Positions 1 to 12,200 of a stretch of 64,000 nucleotides of DNA are shown one piece after another. The notes below the pieces were generated by a model that did not search any database, was not told the DNA's origin, and saw only the letters and a list, made by a program, of their open reading frames with translations. This stretch comes from Synaphobranchus kaupii. Its lineage: Eukaryota > Chordata > Actinopteri > Anguilliformes > Synaphobranchidae. The DNA is taken from assembly GCA_029718625.1 (NCBI GenBank), contig CM056377.1, positions 98,510,998 to 98,574,997 of the forward strand. The letters are read 5' to 3'. The translations under genes and the position numbers were made by a program. Numbering within the stretch: position 1 is the stretch's first letter; each line of letters begins with the position of its first letter.

Positions 1-262
1 TCTGTCAGTCAGGCATATCAGAATGGTGACTAACGTTGTCGGAGTACCTATCTTGGTTAGCAAGCTATTGATATCTGGTAACTCAGTTTGTCATTAAGTC
101 CTCTCAAATTTCCATTGTCAAAAATAAAGTGGAACAGCTTACAGACATCAATTGTCCCCCAGCTTATTTGGTATCAAATTCAATCTGATAGTCATTCCAT
201 GTCATCGTTTTAAACATTGATGTAATTTTGCTAATCACACTTTATACTCACTCACACAGCAT

Positions 263-456
263 CAGAGGTGTAAAGTCCAGGGGTCAGAAACTAAAAGTGC
301 TGCCATGTGTTTCTTCCACCCATGAACTTAGCCAGCTGATTTCACCAATCAGTTCTACCTCCTTGCTGAAAAATTGTGCTAATTAGCAAATCCAGGTGAT
401 TGCAACAAAATACTGGGGAGGACTTTTAATTTCTGAATCTGGATTTTACACCTCTG
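263..456. mobile_element. hAT-type MITE, copy 1 (194 bp)
   Basis: The ends are inverted repeats: CAGAGGTGTAAAGTCCAG on the left and CTGGATTTTACACCTCTG on the right. The flanking 8-mers are CACAGCAT (255-262) and CATAGCAT (457-464), a 7/8 match, which is the 8-bp TSD expected of hAT transposition. No coding capacity is seen, so it would need a transposase in trans. A second copy of the same length lies at 48871-49064. Confidence 0.9.
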
Positions 457-464
457 CATAGCAT

Positions 465-787
465 AGCCATAGTTAGCTAGTTTTTCAACTTATTCTATCT
501 GCAATGGTATGTTCCTCCCAGCACAAATATAGTTTGCTTTTATATTACATTTGGCCCACATAGCTGCAGTATACTTTTTTCTTTCCGGATAAAATACATT
601 TCTTAAGTCCCAGGGTTTTTTTTGTTTGTGTTGAGGACATCATGGTCCCTTTGCAGAGGTCCTGGTCGAGAGATGTGCTCGAGATGAGATGCACACAGTT
701 GCCGTCAGGGGACGCTGTGTCCATCGCCTAGCGACCGGACTGAAAGAGGTTTGTTATTGGGGAGCAAAATTAAAAAGATGCAGAACT
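465..787. other. No feature recognised
   Basis: Between the MITE and the first hAT relic I see no open frame or terminal repeat. A poly-T run sits near 615. Confidence 0.5.
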
Positions 788-2250
788 AGGGCTGTCACAT
801 ATTCAAATATCGAATTTCATTTAGAATTTGCATACCAATGCCGGTTTCGAAGATGAATAGGGAAATTCAATATTTAAAAAGGAAAAAAAGTATAACGATT
901 TACACACCAGCTAACGAGATGGCGGTGCAATAATTACCAATAATGCAACAGAGAGGAAGAGACCACAGAATACAGTTCTGTGCAAGAGACCCAATTATAT
1001 TTTTTCTATTCCGGAAGTGGAAATTAATTCAGAAGTGTAAGCTATAGCTTTTAGCAGAGTTTTTAGTAATGGAGCTTTTCAAAAATGAACCTGATCACCC
1101 CATCGGAGAGATTACCACTCTAGAAAACCTTAGGAGTGCGATTTGGAAGCACTTTGGGTTTTTGACCTTAAATGGGACAATTGAAAAGAAGGACAAAGTA
1201 ATATGCAAACTGTACAACCACAAACTTTCATACCACAGCACTATGACCAACCTACGGTCGCACATGCAATATCATCCCCCAGCTGAATACAGAGAAATGA
1301 ACGAGGATTCAACAGGAGCATCTGAAGCGAAACTGCTGCAGTTGACAAAATGTTTCTTCCCATTAGCTGCTCTATCCACCGCACACAAAGATGCAATCAC
1401 CTCTCAGCTCACCAAATTTATTTGCAAAGACATGCAGCCAATCAATATTGTGGAAGGTGCAGGCTTCAGATACTTTCTCCATTAAATTGAACCAAGGTAC
1501 AATATAACAAGCCGAACCACGATAATTAAAAACGTGAAAATCTACGACACCACTCGTGAAAATGTACGCCAGATTCTAAGTGACAAAGACATTGCATTTA
1601 CCACCGTCATTAGCCACAGACGCTTATGTTACAGTCACAGCACACGTCATTTTGGAGACATGGGAACTTAACAATTTTGTTTTACGAACCAAAGAGCTGA
1701 GAAGTAGCCATTCTGCAGAAAATATCAGAGTGTATGCACATAATTATGTGTGGAGAGGCACTTCGGTACTATAAACCTTGCCTAGCCCACACAATCAACC
1801 TGGTCGTACGCAAGGGGCTAGATGTGAGAGCCATAGACACAACACTTAGCAGGCTGAAAAAGATGGCCACTCATTTTGACAGGTCACCTACAGCTGCCTC
1901 TTGGGGAACAAGCAATGTTTGGTGGGCACGAAAACTGTGAAATTGATTAACGATTGGGTAACCTCATGGAATAGCACGTACAAAATGCTCTGCCGGGCAT
2001 TAGAACAAAGGCAGCTGTAGTATTTGTGAAAAAATTGTCCAATTTCGAACTAGCCACAACTGAATGGTCCATAGTAGAACAGATGCGCGAAATGTTGAAA
2101 CCTTTCAAGTACCCCACAGTATCAGCTGTACTGCCCTTACAACATGCACTCCTGTGTTACGATTCCGAGCAGGGACTGGACTCAAATGCACGACTCAACA
2201 CACAAGGAATTCCAATAGTACCAATAATTTATTGCTTCGACCAATACTCC
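788..2250 (+). pseudogene. ZBED1-like hAT transposase relic with probable left end
   Basis: The left end TAGGGCTGTCAC at 788 resembles the termini of fish hAT elements; no right end is found. The ORF at 1069-1485 (138 aa) has a BED-finger-like segment at residues 20-68, but the second zinc cysteine is a Tyr (CKLY) where the family has CxxC, so the finger is probably dead. It is followed by the segment QPINIVEGAGFRYFLH, typical of ZBED1-like proteins. More downstream blocks in changing frames also match the family: an AHTINLVV-like block near 1770-1900, WNSTYKML near 1970, and residues like ELATTEWSIVEQM at 2045-2085. Many stops and frameshifts separate them, and homology fades after about 2190. 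There is no dimerisation domain, so this is a truncated fossil. Family assignment is from motif memory. Confidence 0.72.
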
Positions 2251-3349
2251 TGAAGCATAGGGAGAGTAGGCAGACAAACAGAAACCAGTAATGATCAGCA
2301 GGGGATGAGCGGGAGCGGGAGAGGCCAGGGACTGGATGGTGGCAGGAATCCGGGCTGGTTGAGCAGAGGAGGAGCGGGGGAGCGGGAGACGGGGCAGCGT
2401 GGAGTGGGCACGAACAGCTGCAGGTTGGCAGAACTGGAGCAGACAGGATATGCACAAACAGCTGCAGGCTGGTGGACTTGGAAGCAGACAAGAGTTAGTG
2501 ACAGCAAGGCAGGACTGGATGAACAGCGTGTTAACGCCGTTCCTGGCAAGAGCTAATTAAAGCTAGGCAAGACTGGAAAACAGCGTGTTAATGCAGTTTC
2601 TAGCGAGAGCAAATTAAGCAGGCAAGACAGGACTAGATACCAAGTATCAGACGAGAAAAGACCAGAGTATTACTACAACGAGACTTAACGAACTGGCACA
2701 GGACAAAGAACACCGGGTGACTAAATACAAGAGTTAATGGGTATCAATTAAGTGCAGCATGCGAATGTATGCGTGAGTGATTAGCGGAGCAGAGAGTGTG
2801 CAGAATGCATGCGGAGAGAAGGAAAGGGATAGGCGGAACACAGAGCAATGGAACAGAGTGACACGAAAGGGAAAACCACGCTCAGCCTGCAGCACGAGGG
2901 GAAACAAACAGGAATACAAACCAACACAATACGAGAGGAAACAGGTAAAACACGGGACAACAAGGGACGGGAGTGAGAGCATCACATCCTGTCCCGAATT
3001 ACACCCGTGCCAAATGGAATGCACTGTTTGAGGGAAATGGCAGCAAAGACAGACACATATTTGAGGAAGCTTTACAACAAAGGGAACACAGCAACATTTA
3101 TGTTATTGAACAAAGCTGCATAACTGGATCCACGCTTTCACTGTTTAATCCATTTATCAGAACACAAGGAATAAGTGCGTGTAAATATTAACTTCTTTGT
3201 GTAGAAGGTGATGCCGGTGGGACCTTTTTGCTGAACTGAGACATTCGTAGCCAAACTATTAGTGGAAATCACAAACTCTGTGTTTTACCTTTATTGGTAG
3301 ATGGTTTATGACGATTTCTGCCAAATACAGAGTTTCTAAGTGTCACTAT
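2251..3349. other. Unassigned stretch with a short tandem duplication
   Basis: GC- and purine-rich sequence at 2290-2560 holds open frames on both strands that I do not recognise. A unit of about 60 bp is imperfectly duplicated around 2520-2635: 'cagcgtgttaa' and 'gagc(t/a)aattaa' recur. No terminal repeats are seen. It may be an insertion in the hAT relic. Confidence 0.35.
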
Positions 3350-4622
3350 TTCCCATAGCAAGTCCATTTAACAAGCAACCCCCACCTAGTCTATACCTAC
3401 CCATGCGTGACATAGCGGACAATAGCGTCTATGTTTCATAAATATATTTATTCATCACATAAAATTAGAATAACGTCATAGTAACAAGATAAACCCGTCA
3501 TCGTATGCCAGAAAAGCTGTGAAAAAAAGAAAAAAGAAGCTGGACCGGTCATGGTCTGGTGGTGACCGTCTCAAGCCTGCCCTCATGGCTGTATTGGCCC
3601 CTGCCTCTGTTTAGCCCTTAGCTATGCTGCCATAGCCTTATTCTGCCGGGGCTTCCTTATCGCACGCAGGCACCTCGGTCTCTCCTGCTCTGCTTGTTCT
3701 GCTACCATCTGAACCCCCTAACAATGTTTTTTTTCCTTTTTCCTCTTTTCCCTGCTCTGGGCACCTGCCCGGAGCTCTAGCCCAAGTTTCCCGAGCCCTC
3801 CCCCCGCCCTCCTCCTGGCCCGGAGCTCCAGCCCAAGACCAGCTAGGCGCCCCCCACCTGCCACGGCTGATCACTACATGACGGAGTCATCAGAGTAGAA
3901 TACCTCCCTATGAAATAATCAACCCATAGGCCAGTGGTGGATGGGCATCCCCCAAATAGCGGGTTCCTCTCAAGATTTCTTCCCATTGGGGAGTTTTTTC
4001 TTGCCACTGTATGAGGGTTTTCTCTCCCTACTAGAGTTTTTACCTCTGCTATCTGGGGGCTTAGAGCTGGCATTTCCTATTTCCCCTTTCCTCCCCTTTC
4101 TGTTCTGTAAAGTGTCTTTGTGACAGTCGTCTGTGAAAAGCGCTATATAAATAAAATTGAAATTGAAAATTGAAAAGCCCTGCTCACTCAAATGCAAAAT
4201 AAACTGTGAAAGTACTGTCTCATTCTACCATGCATTCTACTAGCAATATATGCTACTAAATATGAAATAAATATACAATCCTACCATTGGTTTTACACAT
4301 CGAGATGTTCCTTTCAAAATTCAGTGGTCATTTATTGTCTGGTACAATTTGAGAAATATACTACACTATCTGAAACGTCGACTCCTAATACCCCATGCCC
4401 TGTAAGCCTGTCTGATTCATTACAGTTCATTCTGGTTTAATTGCCGGCTTTTTTATCCAATAGAGTACATTATAACCTTAGCAACGGTATATGCCATGTC
4501 TTTTGGGTGCTTTTTACAATTTACTACAGCCCAGCGTAACGGCAGTTTTCGTTTTAACGGTCTGGTATTGTGCAAGCTCTATAGAAAACGCATTAGGGAG
4601 GGGAGTTTCCCTTTCCAGATAT
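3350..4622 (+). repeat. Old dispersed repeat family, copy A left part
   Basis: Sequence here matches 50630-51240 in order and orientation, for example the block beginning 'caagtccatttaacaagcaa' and the blocks around 'tcactcaaatgcaaaataaa' and 'catttattgtctgg'. A partial third copy is at 50300-50560. The match is interrupted at 3526-4170 by a LINE end and stops at 4622, where the 8.9-kb hAT begins. It resumes after 13553. No coding region or family name is recognised. Confidence 0.75.
3526..4170 (+). mobile_element. 5'-truncated LINE 3' end (L2/CR1-like)
   Basis: This 645-bp segment is absent from the parallel copy near 50.82 kb. It is bordered by TGAAAA on both sides (3520-3525 and 4171-4176), a plausible short TSD. 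The 3' portion, with 'gggagttttttcttgcc' then 'gctatataaataaaattgaaattg' split over the tail, is the usual look of L2-like LINE 3' UTRs with short A/T-rich tail repeats. No reverse transcriptase remains. Known family features point to L2. The boundaries come from comparison with the uninterrupted copy. Confidence 0.72.
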
Positions 4623-4954
4623 CAGGGCTCGAAATTGCGACCGTTTTGGTCGCATATGCTCCCAAAATTTAATCTGTGCGACCTCGAAATATAATTGAGT
4701 GCATTTGTGCGAGTGCAAATAATTGTTCTGGTGCGACCTTTTTTTCCCCCCGTCGAACGTCCCTTTCTCTGTACATTCGCTAGTTAGTACACTCAGTCTG
4801 TGCCTTGTGAGCTGACAGTGACCATTCTAACCAATCAAACGTGAGCTTGACGTTCTTACCTTTAATGCTGATTTTAGATTGGTTAAGATTAGCCTTCAAT
4901 CACTCCCTTTCACGGCAGTCCACTGTCACGTGACACAGAGAGCTAACGCAAATT

Positions 4955-6216
4955 TTTTTTTTTCCTTCTGAGACTGAGACCGTTGTACTGCTAATTAGCT
5001 AGTTCAAGTTCAAATGCGAATTGCTTTGTATTATTGCTAACGTTAATATTACGACTTATATCGAGCTACAGTTATTCATATACGACGTCTTACTACTTGG
5101 TATCTTTAGCTAACTTGCCTGCATTATGCCAAGGTGATGGATGGATCGTCTCCCGCCGTAAAACAGCTAAGTACAATATACCTATTACATTGTATTTGTG
5201 ACATTGTGTAATTGCACATGTATTGGCCACTATTATACAGTTGGGCCAAGCATGCCCGACTACGGCACAGCAGTATTAGACAAATCAAGAATAGCTTCAT
5301 AACTACGCTGACATAACGTTAAACGGTTGACATTACTGATAGGTAATAGCTAATGTGGGGTTGAAGGCAACCTATTGTGTGAGCTATCTTTTGTGAATAT
5401 GTAACGTTAGCTAATAAACGATAGCAATAATACATTTGATGTAGCCCTAGCAAAACCAGTAACCAGTTGGTCAGTAACTCGGACGGAATGTATCGATAAG
5501 TTAGGTAATGCAAGGCAGTCTATTGTGTGTGAGTTTAGCCCCGTTTGGTCCAGAGAGAACTGGTAACTTAACTAGCTAGTTATATTAGCTATATCATTTA
5601 TGAATAATGTTAGCTAATAAATTATAATTCTCTCCGGACCAAGTGAAGTTATGAGGGCGCTACAACCAGCCATGTTCAATATACTAACGTTACTGTGTGA
5701 CTGGGTTTTGCTGTGTATTTGAATGTATTCAATAGTAACGTTACTTTAGGCAGACAAACAAGCTAACTTAGCTAGGTAACGTTAGCTTTACCATTCGGTT
5801 ACATCCCGGGTCCTCTCCTCGCGAAGACGTTGCTCAACTAATACAGCCGGGGCGGCGGCTGCGGCTGCTGCTGCCAGTGGCTCGAATGAATACGGCTGTA
5901 TTGCCCGAGAAACATCTTCGCGAGGAGAGTCTTCCACCACGAAGGAATCCTCTTCCTCCACTTCAAACTCCTCCACCTCAAAACTCCCTGCAGTACTGCT
6001 GTCACTCTTGTCGCTCGCCATTTTATTTAGTTGTGAGGAGAGAGCTGGAAGGGGGCTGAGTCAGTTCACCAAGACACACCCTTTCACTCCTTGACCGTAT
6101 GAATATTCATAATATGACTACGTGGCATCATCGTCATATGACAACACCTACTCACGAGTTTCAGTTCAAATTGAAGCGGGAAAAAGGGCCTTAGAAAAGC
6201 CTCTGCAGTATCTCTA
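4955..6216 (-). mobile_element. P2X7-tail/THAP element, inverted copy 1, internally deleted
   Basis: Read on the - strand, this segment matches 18332-19800 at high identity. Its terminal AGAGATACTGCAG lies at about 6203-6216. The other end is truncated near 4955 at the T-run, and no TTAA flank is visible. Against the other copy it has two clean losses. One removes the end of an intron plus the cysteine-rich exon (junction near 5320). The other removes nearly the whole THAP coding body: only ATGCCAAGG at about 5126-5134 is left before the join. It keeps an intact long first exon at 5792-6021. It lies wholly inside the 8.9-kb hAT, just upstream of that element's gene. Confidence 0.85.
5792..6021 (-). 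pseudogene. Exon 1 of P2X7-tail-like gene (copy 1)
   Basis: The reading frame starts at ATG 6021 and encodes 76 residues up to a splice donor, GAATG|GTAAAG, at 5791. The N-terminus is Ser-rich then strongly acidic (runs of E/V/D at residues 15-35). It is followed by IQPYSFEPLA at about 41-50, an alanine tract, and RLREERTRDVTE at the end. The IQPY.FEP motif followed by a W-C splice junction is what I know from fish 'P2X purinoceptor 7-like' orphan proteins. These have the cysteine-rich P2X7 tail domain but no channel domain. There are no membrane segments. The partner exon is deleted in this copy but present at 19116-19182. The start was chosen because it is the only ATG and is shared with copy 2. 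Confidence 0.68.
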
Positions 6217-6235
6217 ACATTATCGAAAGCTAACA

Positions 6236-9200
6236 ATGAATATGAAGCGAATGATTACGGATTTTTTTAGTAACGTTATCGTTACCGTGGCTGCTGAAAC
6301 AGTTGGCGATGGCGATGTGGGTGCACCAGCAGCGAAGAAGGTGTACGCTTTTCGGAGAGAGTGGCTGAAGGACTTCGAATGACTAAGGTATGACAACGGC
6401 GCAATGCACTGTGTACACTGTAAAGCCTGTGGGACGGAGATCGCAGGTAACAGTGCGTTTGCAACGGAGTCGACCCATTTTAACCTCTTCCTACCGAGGG
6501 CAAAATAGGCCAATTTTCACCTGTTTTCACTAGTGACAAACAAAGGTGGTTATCTCAAAAACTATAAATGGTACAAATATGGGTCATGGCTTTTATTAAA
6601 GAAGACACCTGCAGTATTACGACTAAGCAGTGAGAACTCATAGAAATCCAGTTTTTGATACTTAACTACAACAATTTATGTACAGAAAATATAAAAAAAC
6701 TAAAAAACTGGTACCTACATTCAAGTTTAAGAATTTTTACCTGGGGAGCTACAAATGCAATCAAGGAAATGACTCCTCTATCTGATTCATCAATATGCTG
6801 CCTACCTCTGGTAACAATCTGGTGTCAATATCTCAAACCATTCAAATTTTACAGGGTTTTTTTCAGGTGAACCTTTTTCGTTATCCAAATGGTGCCAAAT
6901 GTGCCAAAAATGGCAATGTTCCAGAAAGGTCTCAATATGATTTATTTTTTAGGTTTTTACAAAACAATGAGATAATTTGTCAATATTGGCAATAAAAGTT
7001 CATTTTTAGACGTGTTCTTGTTGCTCTTCATATTACACAACTAACTACCCGAGGTCACAAAAAGCTGTCAAAACCCATGTAGCAGCACAGTGAATCTTGT
7101 GTATTTCACCAGAGCCCCATTAGCCAGAAATGAGTCCAGGAATGTGCAAACAGGTTTTCAAATGAATAATGGGAATAGTATGAAACTTCCCTACACATTA
7201 CTGCTAGCCAGTCCTGTCCTTTATTCTGTTGCCACCTCCTATGACAGGGACGTTGGGGTTGGGTTTTAGGAGGCAAAACTTTATACATGACAAACATATA
7301 TCAACTATATACAAGTGCACTAAGGTGTACTACTAAAAGTGCAGTGGATAAAAAATCAAAAGTCCACCAGTTTCCTAGATAAAAAATAAAAACACCCCTG
7401 CTGTAACAAATAAAAAGATCCTTGCCCTCTAATTGCTGAAGTTACCGTATTTACACAAAGAAAGTACAAAGTGGCAGGGTCCAAAAAGCTAAAAAAAATT
7501 AACTAAAAACAAAAAAAGGCAAAGGATCAAAACATGGGGGTGGAGGGTGAGGAGAGATTATTTAACCATTCATACAGAAGCCATTTAGACTACACATTCC
7601 CTCAGGAGAGCAATCTGCATCATTACAAACCCCACTAACCCTGTCCATGGAATTGTCCACCATGTTGATATACCCATTAGTCCCCCTTATACAACAACAA
7701 TCAACAATAATAATAATAAACAAGTACTCCCTCATGTTATCATGTTCTCTCCCTCATACCATGCATAAATTGCCATTTTGTTTACCTGCACAGCCTTCTG
7801 TACTGCATACAGAACAATTTACTCATGTGGAACAGTGACTTTACTAAACACTTCCAGAAGCCATTTCACACTCAAAAAAATCGATTTAGTAGCTCATCTC
7901 AGACACAAATAGATAGCTAGCTGCTTGTTACCTGTAATTTTGCTTGCTAGCTTGCCACTGTAAAGGTAATACTATCTATATTAATTTAGCTGAGAGGGAC
8001 CGATTTTATGCATAAGTATATAAGGTTAGTTAGCTTCACAGAAGAAACACAGGGATTCACGCATTGCAGCTAAATTGCACATTTCCTTCGATGCTTACAC
8101 CAAACTTACAGTTTCCACAAACATCTGTGTTGTTGGCAACGCCACGTAACACGTGCGAGTTTGTCAACACAGACAATACACCCTAAGTTTACTTCATAAA
8201 TTATTTATCATACCGTTGGAATGTGCAATTTGTAATATTAATTGTATGAAAAACAATAAAATACAGTTGACAATGTAATTACGAACCCGCATGGCATTGC
8301 GTGAATTCACACTGGTATATCGAAAAATCGGTAATACCACCAGCCCTAACGACGTTACCTGCCATGGCGAAATTCAATGCGTTTATAGCATAACACTGTT
8401 AGTATGATAAAACAACTTACATGTCAGCAACATCATCTCGGTCATCAGTGGATTCAGCGTCACTGAGACAGGATGAGTCTCCCTCGGCAAAAACATCTTC
8501 TGGCTTATCCAGTTCGTCTAGCACTTGGTGCACGGATAAACGCCTCAAAAATCTCGACATAACTACACAAAAACTGTATCAAAAATACTCTAAAGTAAAA
8601 AATGTAACTGCGGGCCTTACCTAATTAATTGTGCTTTGCTAAACGGAATGTAGCGAGCTACGCTACAAGGTAAAAACACTGCGCCATCTTGGCTCGATAA
8701 TTACGCGTGAGTGCCACTTCCTCATACGCAGTGCTGTTATCGCCTTCATTTACGAAGTAAATGTGTTTAATGAGGGCTCGTTTGAAAGATAAGAGTCTTG
8801 GCTATTGGCTGGAATATTTGACAGACAGTTTTAAAACCCAATGGAAAGCAAATAATACTCGGAGTGGAGGCAGGTCGAAGACAGTTTTTCCCACTTCAGG
8901 CCTATTGTGCTATCAGTCAAAGAAATACACCCAATTGACGACGGTTTTGCATAATTCTCTGCAAACAAGTTCAAAACCACTCTGGCTAACATATACTAAG
9001 CCGTTGGATTGGTACTCCAGAAACTGGCGAGTTTCACAACGCCAAAGTGAACACAGCCGAACGAGTCGTAATCAAGTGCAAAAAAGCACAAGTCGGTTTA
9101 AAATTGGAAAAAAATCATGTACAGACTTATGAAAGTTTTAAAGTATTTTTTCTTGAAGCCTAAAGGTATAATGATTTTTTAAACCAAAGTTTTGTGAAAT

Positions 9201-12200
9201 ACAATTAAGCAGAACAGTTTACCAGCACATTGTTTATGGTGTGACATCAAGCTGCAATACATGTTTGAGAATTAGGTCAGAGTTTCCAACGTTATTTACA
9301 AAGTTTTATCTCGACGTTTTGGGCTTAAAAACCACTTTCCCAGAAGGAATGGATATATCATAAGGATATTTAATCAAAATATTGAGGTGAGCAGTTTATT
9401 ATATATTATTAAATTAATGAAATGTATAATTTAATAATTTCCGTCACGCCCGCGTTACCGCTAGGGGGCGTTTGGCATTAAGAGGTTAAGCGTGAGAGCT
9501 TAACTAAGCACGGAGACAGCGCGAAACACAAGAAATCCCGTGACAAATGTGTGGCAACGAAGAATTCAGGCTCGATTTGTCAGGCATTTATTCGACAACA
9601 TGCTGCTGGCCGTTCAGCTCAAGAGGCAGAGCTGAATGTCAAATTTAACACCGCCTACACCATCACCAAAGAGGAGCTCGCCTTCACTAAATTTAAACCA
9701 ATGCTGCTTCTTATGAAAAAGAACGGCATTGACATAAACATGACTTATGCCAACGACAAGTCATGTGCCAACATCATCGGCGTAATTGCAGACACCATTC
9801 GCGAGCACACCGCTGCTAAAGTTTCGTCAGCTCAGTACATGTCGTTCATCATTGATGGAGACACCGACGTGTCTGTCAAAGAGTGCGAGATCGTGTATGT
9901 CCGCATCCTGGTTGATGGACAGCCCACAAACATCCTGGTCGGACATGTGGAGGTGGAACACGCCAGTGCTGATGGTGAGGATGTTTTTTAATAAATATTT
10001 TGTAATATATAGTAACAAGTAATAGATTACCTGCAGTTATCAATGGCAATACTACTATATTAAGGTCACTTGTAATATCACAATTATTCAGTGTTTCTTA
10101 CTGTACGTGTATGTTGGTTTTCTATTTTAATTGTTATTGTAATGCTGATTATTTTATTATTATAGTATTATATTGTAACCCATGTAAAACGGATTTTTGA
10201 TTAAATAGCATGTGTAATGTGTCAATATCTATAAAACTGCCCTGAATTAATCTGAATTTAACAAATGTAATTGTTAAATTAAAATAATTAATGTTGTTAA
10301 CCCGGTTTAAACAATATTTAACCTGTGGGAATTATTTTAGGAATCTATGCAGCCACCAAGTCAGCATTTGCTGGTCTTGGGGAGTCATGCCAGAACTGGC
10401 TCCAGAAGACAGTGGCCATGGGAGCTGACGGAGCAGCTGTGAATCTTGGGAGGAAGGGAGGAGTAGCAGCGAAACTCCAAGAGGAGGCGGGAAAGCACAT
10501 CATCCCGTTTCACTGCATGCCTCATAGGTGAGCTGATAATGGTCCACTTCATTGAGTCACAGATTAACAAAAAGGCTATGGCTCTCTGTCTTGATAGCAA
10601 ACTGAAATGTTGGATTTGTACACTGTTGCAGATTGGAGCTTGCCCTACTGTCTGCCCAGAAGGATTCACCTTGCATAGGCAATGTGTACAACCTGCTCCA
10701 CTGGGTTTGGAAGACATACCACTTCAGCTGTAAGTCCAGAAGGGAGCTGAAGAGCCTTGGAGTCGAGCTGGGTGTGTCGGTGAACAATCCAAGTGGAGTC
10801 AGGGGGACAAGATGGTTGCCACATGTGTCCAGGTCATTGGATGTGCTCCTGAAGCCAGGGAAGAAGGAGGGGACCCTGGATGATGCTGGCCAGCACACAG
10901 TTGCTCATATGGACCACCTGGCTGCCTCATCAACAAATGCTGATATAGCTGGCAGAGCAAAGAAGGTCAGTATAAACTATGGGTGGAAATTAAATATGCT
11001 GAAACTGTGGAAACTTACCTGCTATGTCTTACCTGTATGGAAATTGCCCCCAAAAATCAGTTAAGGGGGGTAAAAAAAAGCCTCGGGAAGAAAATCCTAC
11101 ACCAATGTAGCCTACATTAATTTACACATTCAACATTACTATTTTCTGATTGAATAGAATGTTTTTTTTCTCAGCAGGCCATCATACAGAAATATTAATT
11201 TCACTGCTTTGTTCTGTGCAGGTCAAGGAGACCAGGGAGGATGGCTCATTCCTGGCATTCTGCCATTTCTTGGCAGATTTATTTACTGCCATCAGTAAAT
11301 ACAACCTATTGCTGCAGAGGAATGACGTGATCCTCCCTCAGGTAAGCTTTACGTGGTGGTCAAAGAATAAATCATGTCATTATTTGAGATCTCAATCCCT
11401 TGCCAAGTTGAGTACAAAGTTATGTCTTGTTGGAATCACATTAACAGGCAGTCAGCAGCTTAGAGAACCTCATCCTCACCATTGAGGCAATGGCTGTGAG
11501 GCCATGTCATGGTGGCAGGCTGGCTTCCTTCCATGCAGCCATGAAAAGACAGAGAGGTGCTAGGGAGCAGGAGCAGGAAGAGGGAATACGGCCTGAATTT
11601 AAGTATCGGGTAGATCCTTTTTCATGCAAAAGCATTAAATTAAAGTTAGGCATTTAGAATCAGTTAATTCATTTGATGTACTGTACTGTACCCTGTTCAT
11701 TCTCAATTGTCAAGGGAGTTGCTTTGAGGAAAGGAGAGGCTGGGAATATGGCTGAGGATGGACCAATCAGTCAGACTGCTCCCAGACTGCAGAAGCAGAT
11801 ACACTACTGTTACTGCAACAGTTAAACACCTCCGTGTCCGGTTCAGCAGCCTACTTAGTGTGTTAAGATCAAGATACTCAACATAATATGTAACATATCT
11901 CAATACATACTTTTGATAACCTGCACCAAAAGAACATTGACTATCATTACAGAACTACAGGCCATTTACTAAACTTTTATTCCACTGCTAAGTTTGCACC
12001 TATTTTATTCTTAAAAAGCAGAAACAAAATAGAATAACTATTTATAGAAACAATTTTTACTGATTATTTAGGTGAGGAGGAACATGGAACAGACACAGCA
12101 GCAACCAAAGCGGTCCAGTGTTTCCAGGTGTTCAACCATGCCACTTGGCCAGAGACAGTGGAGGAGTTGGTTGATTATGGAGCTGTGGAGTTCCACTTCT

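Noticed and set aside
2305..2556. 83-aa ORF, Gly/Arg-rich
   Set aside because: Matched by open frames on the opposite strand, no motif, GC-rich composition explains it.
8761..9132. 123-aa ORF inside the 3-kb TTAA element
   Set aside because: No transposase or other domain motif; surrounding sequence is AT-rich and worn.
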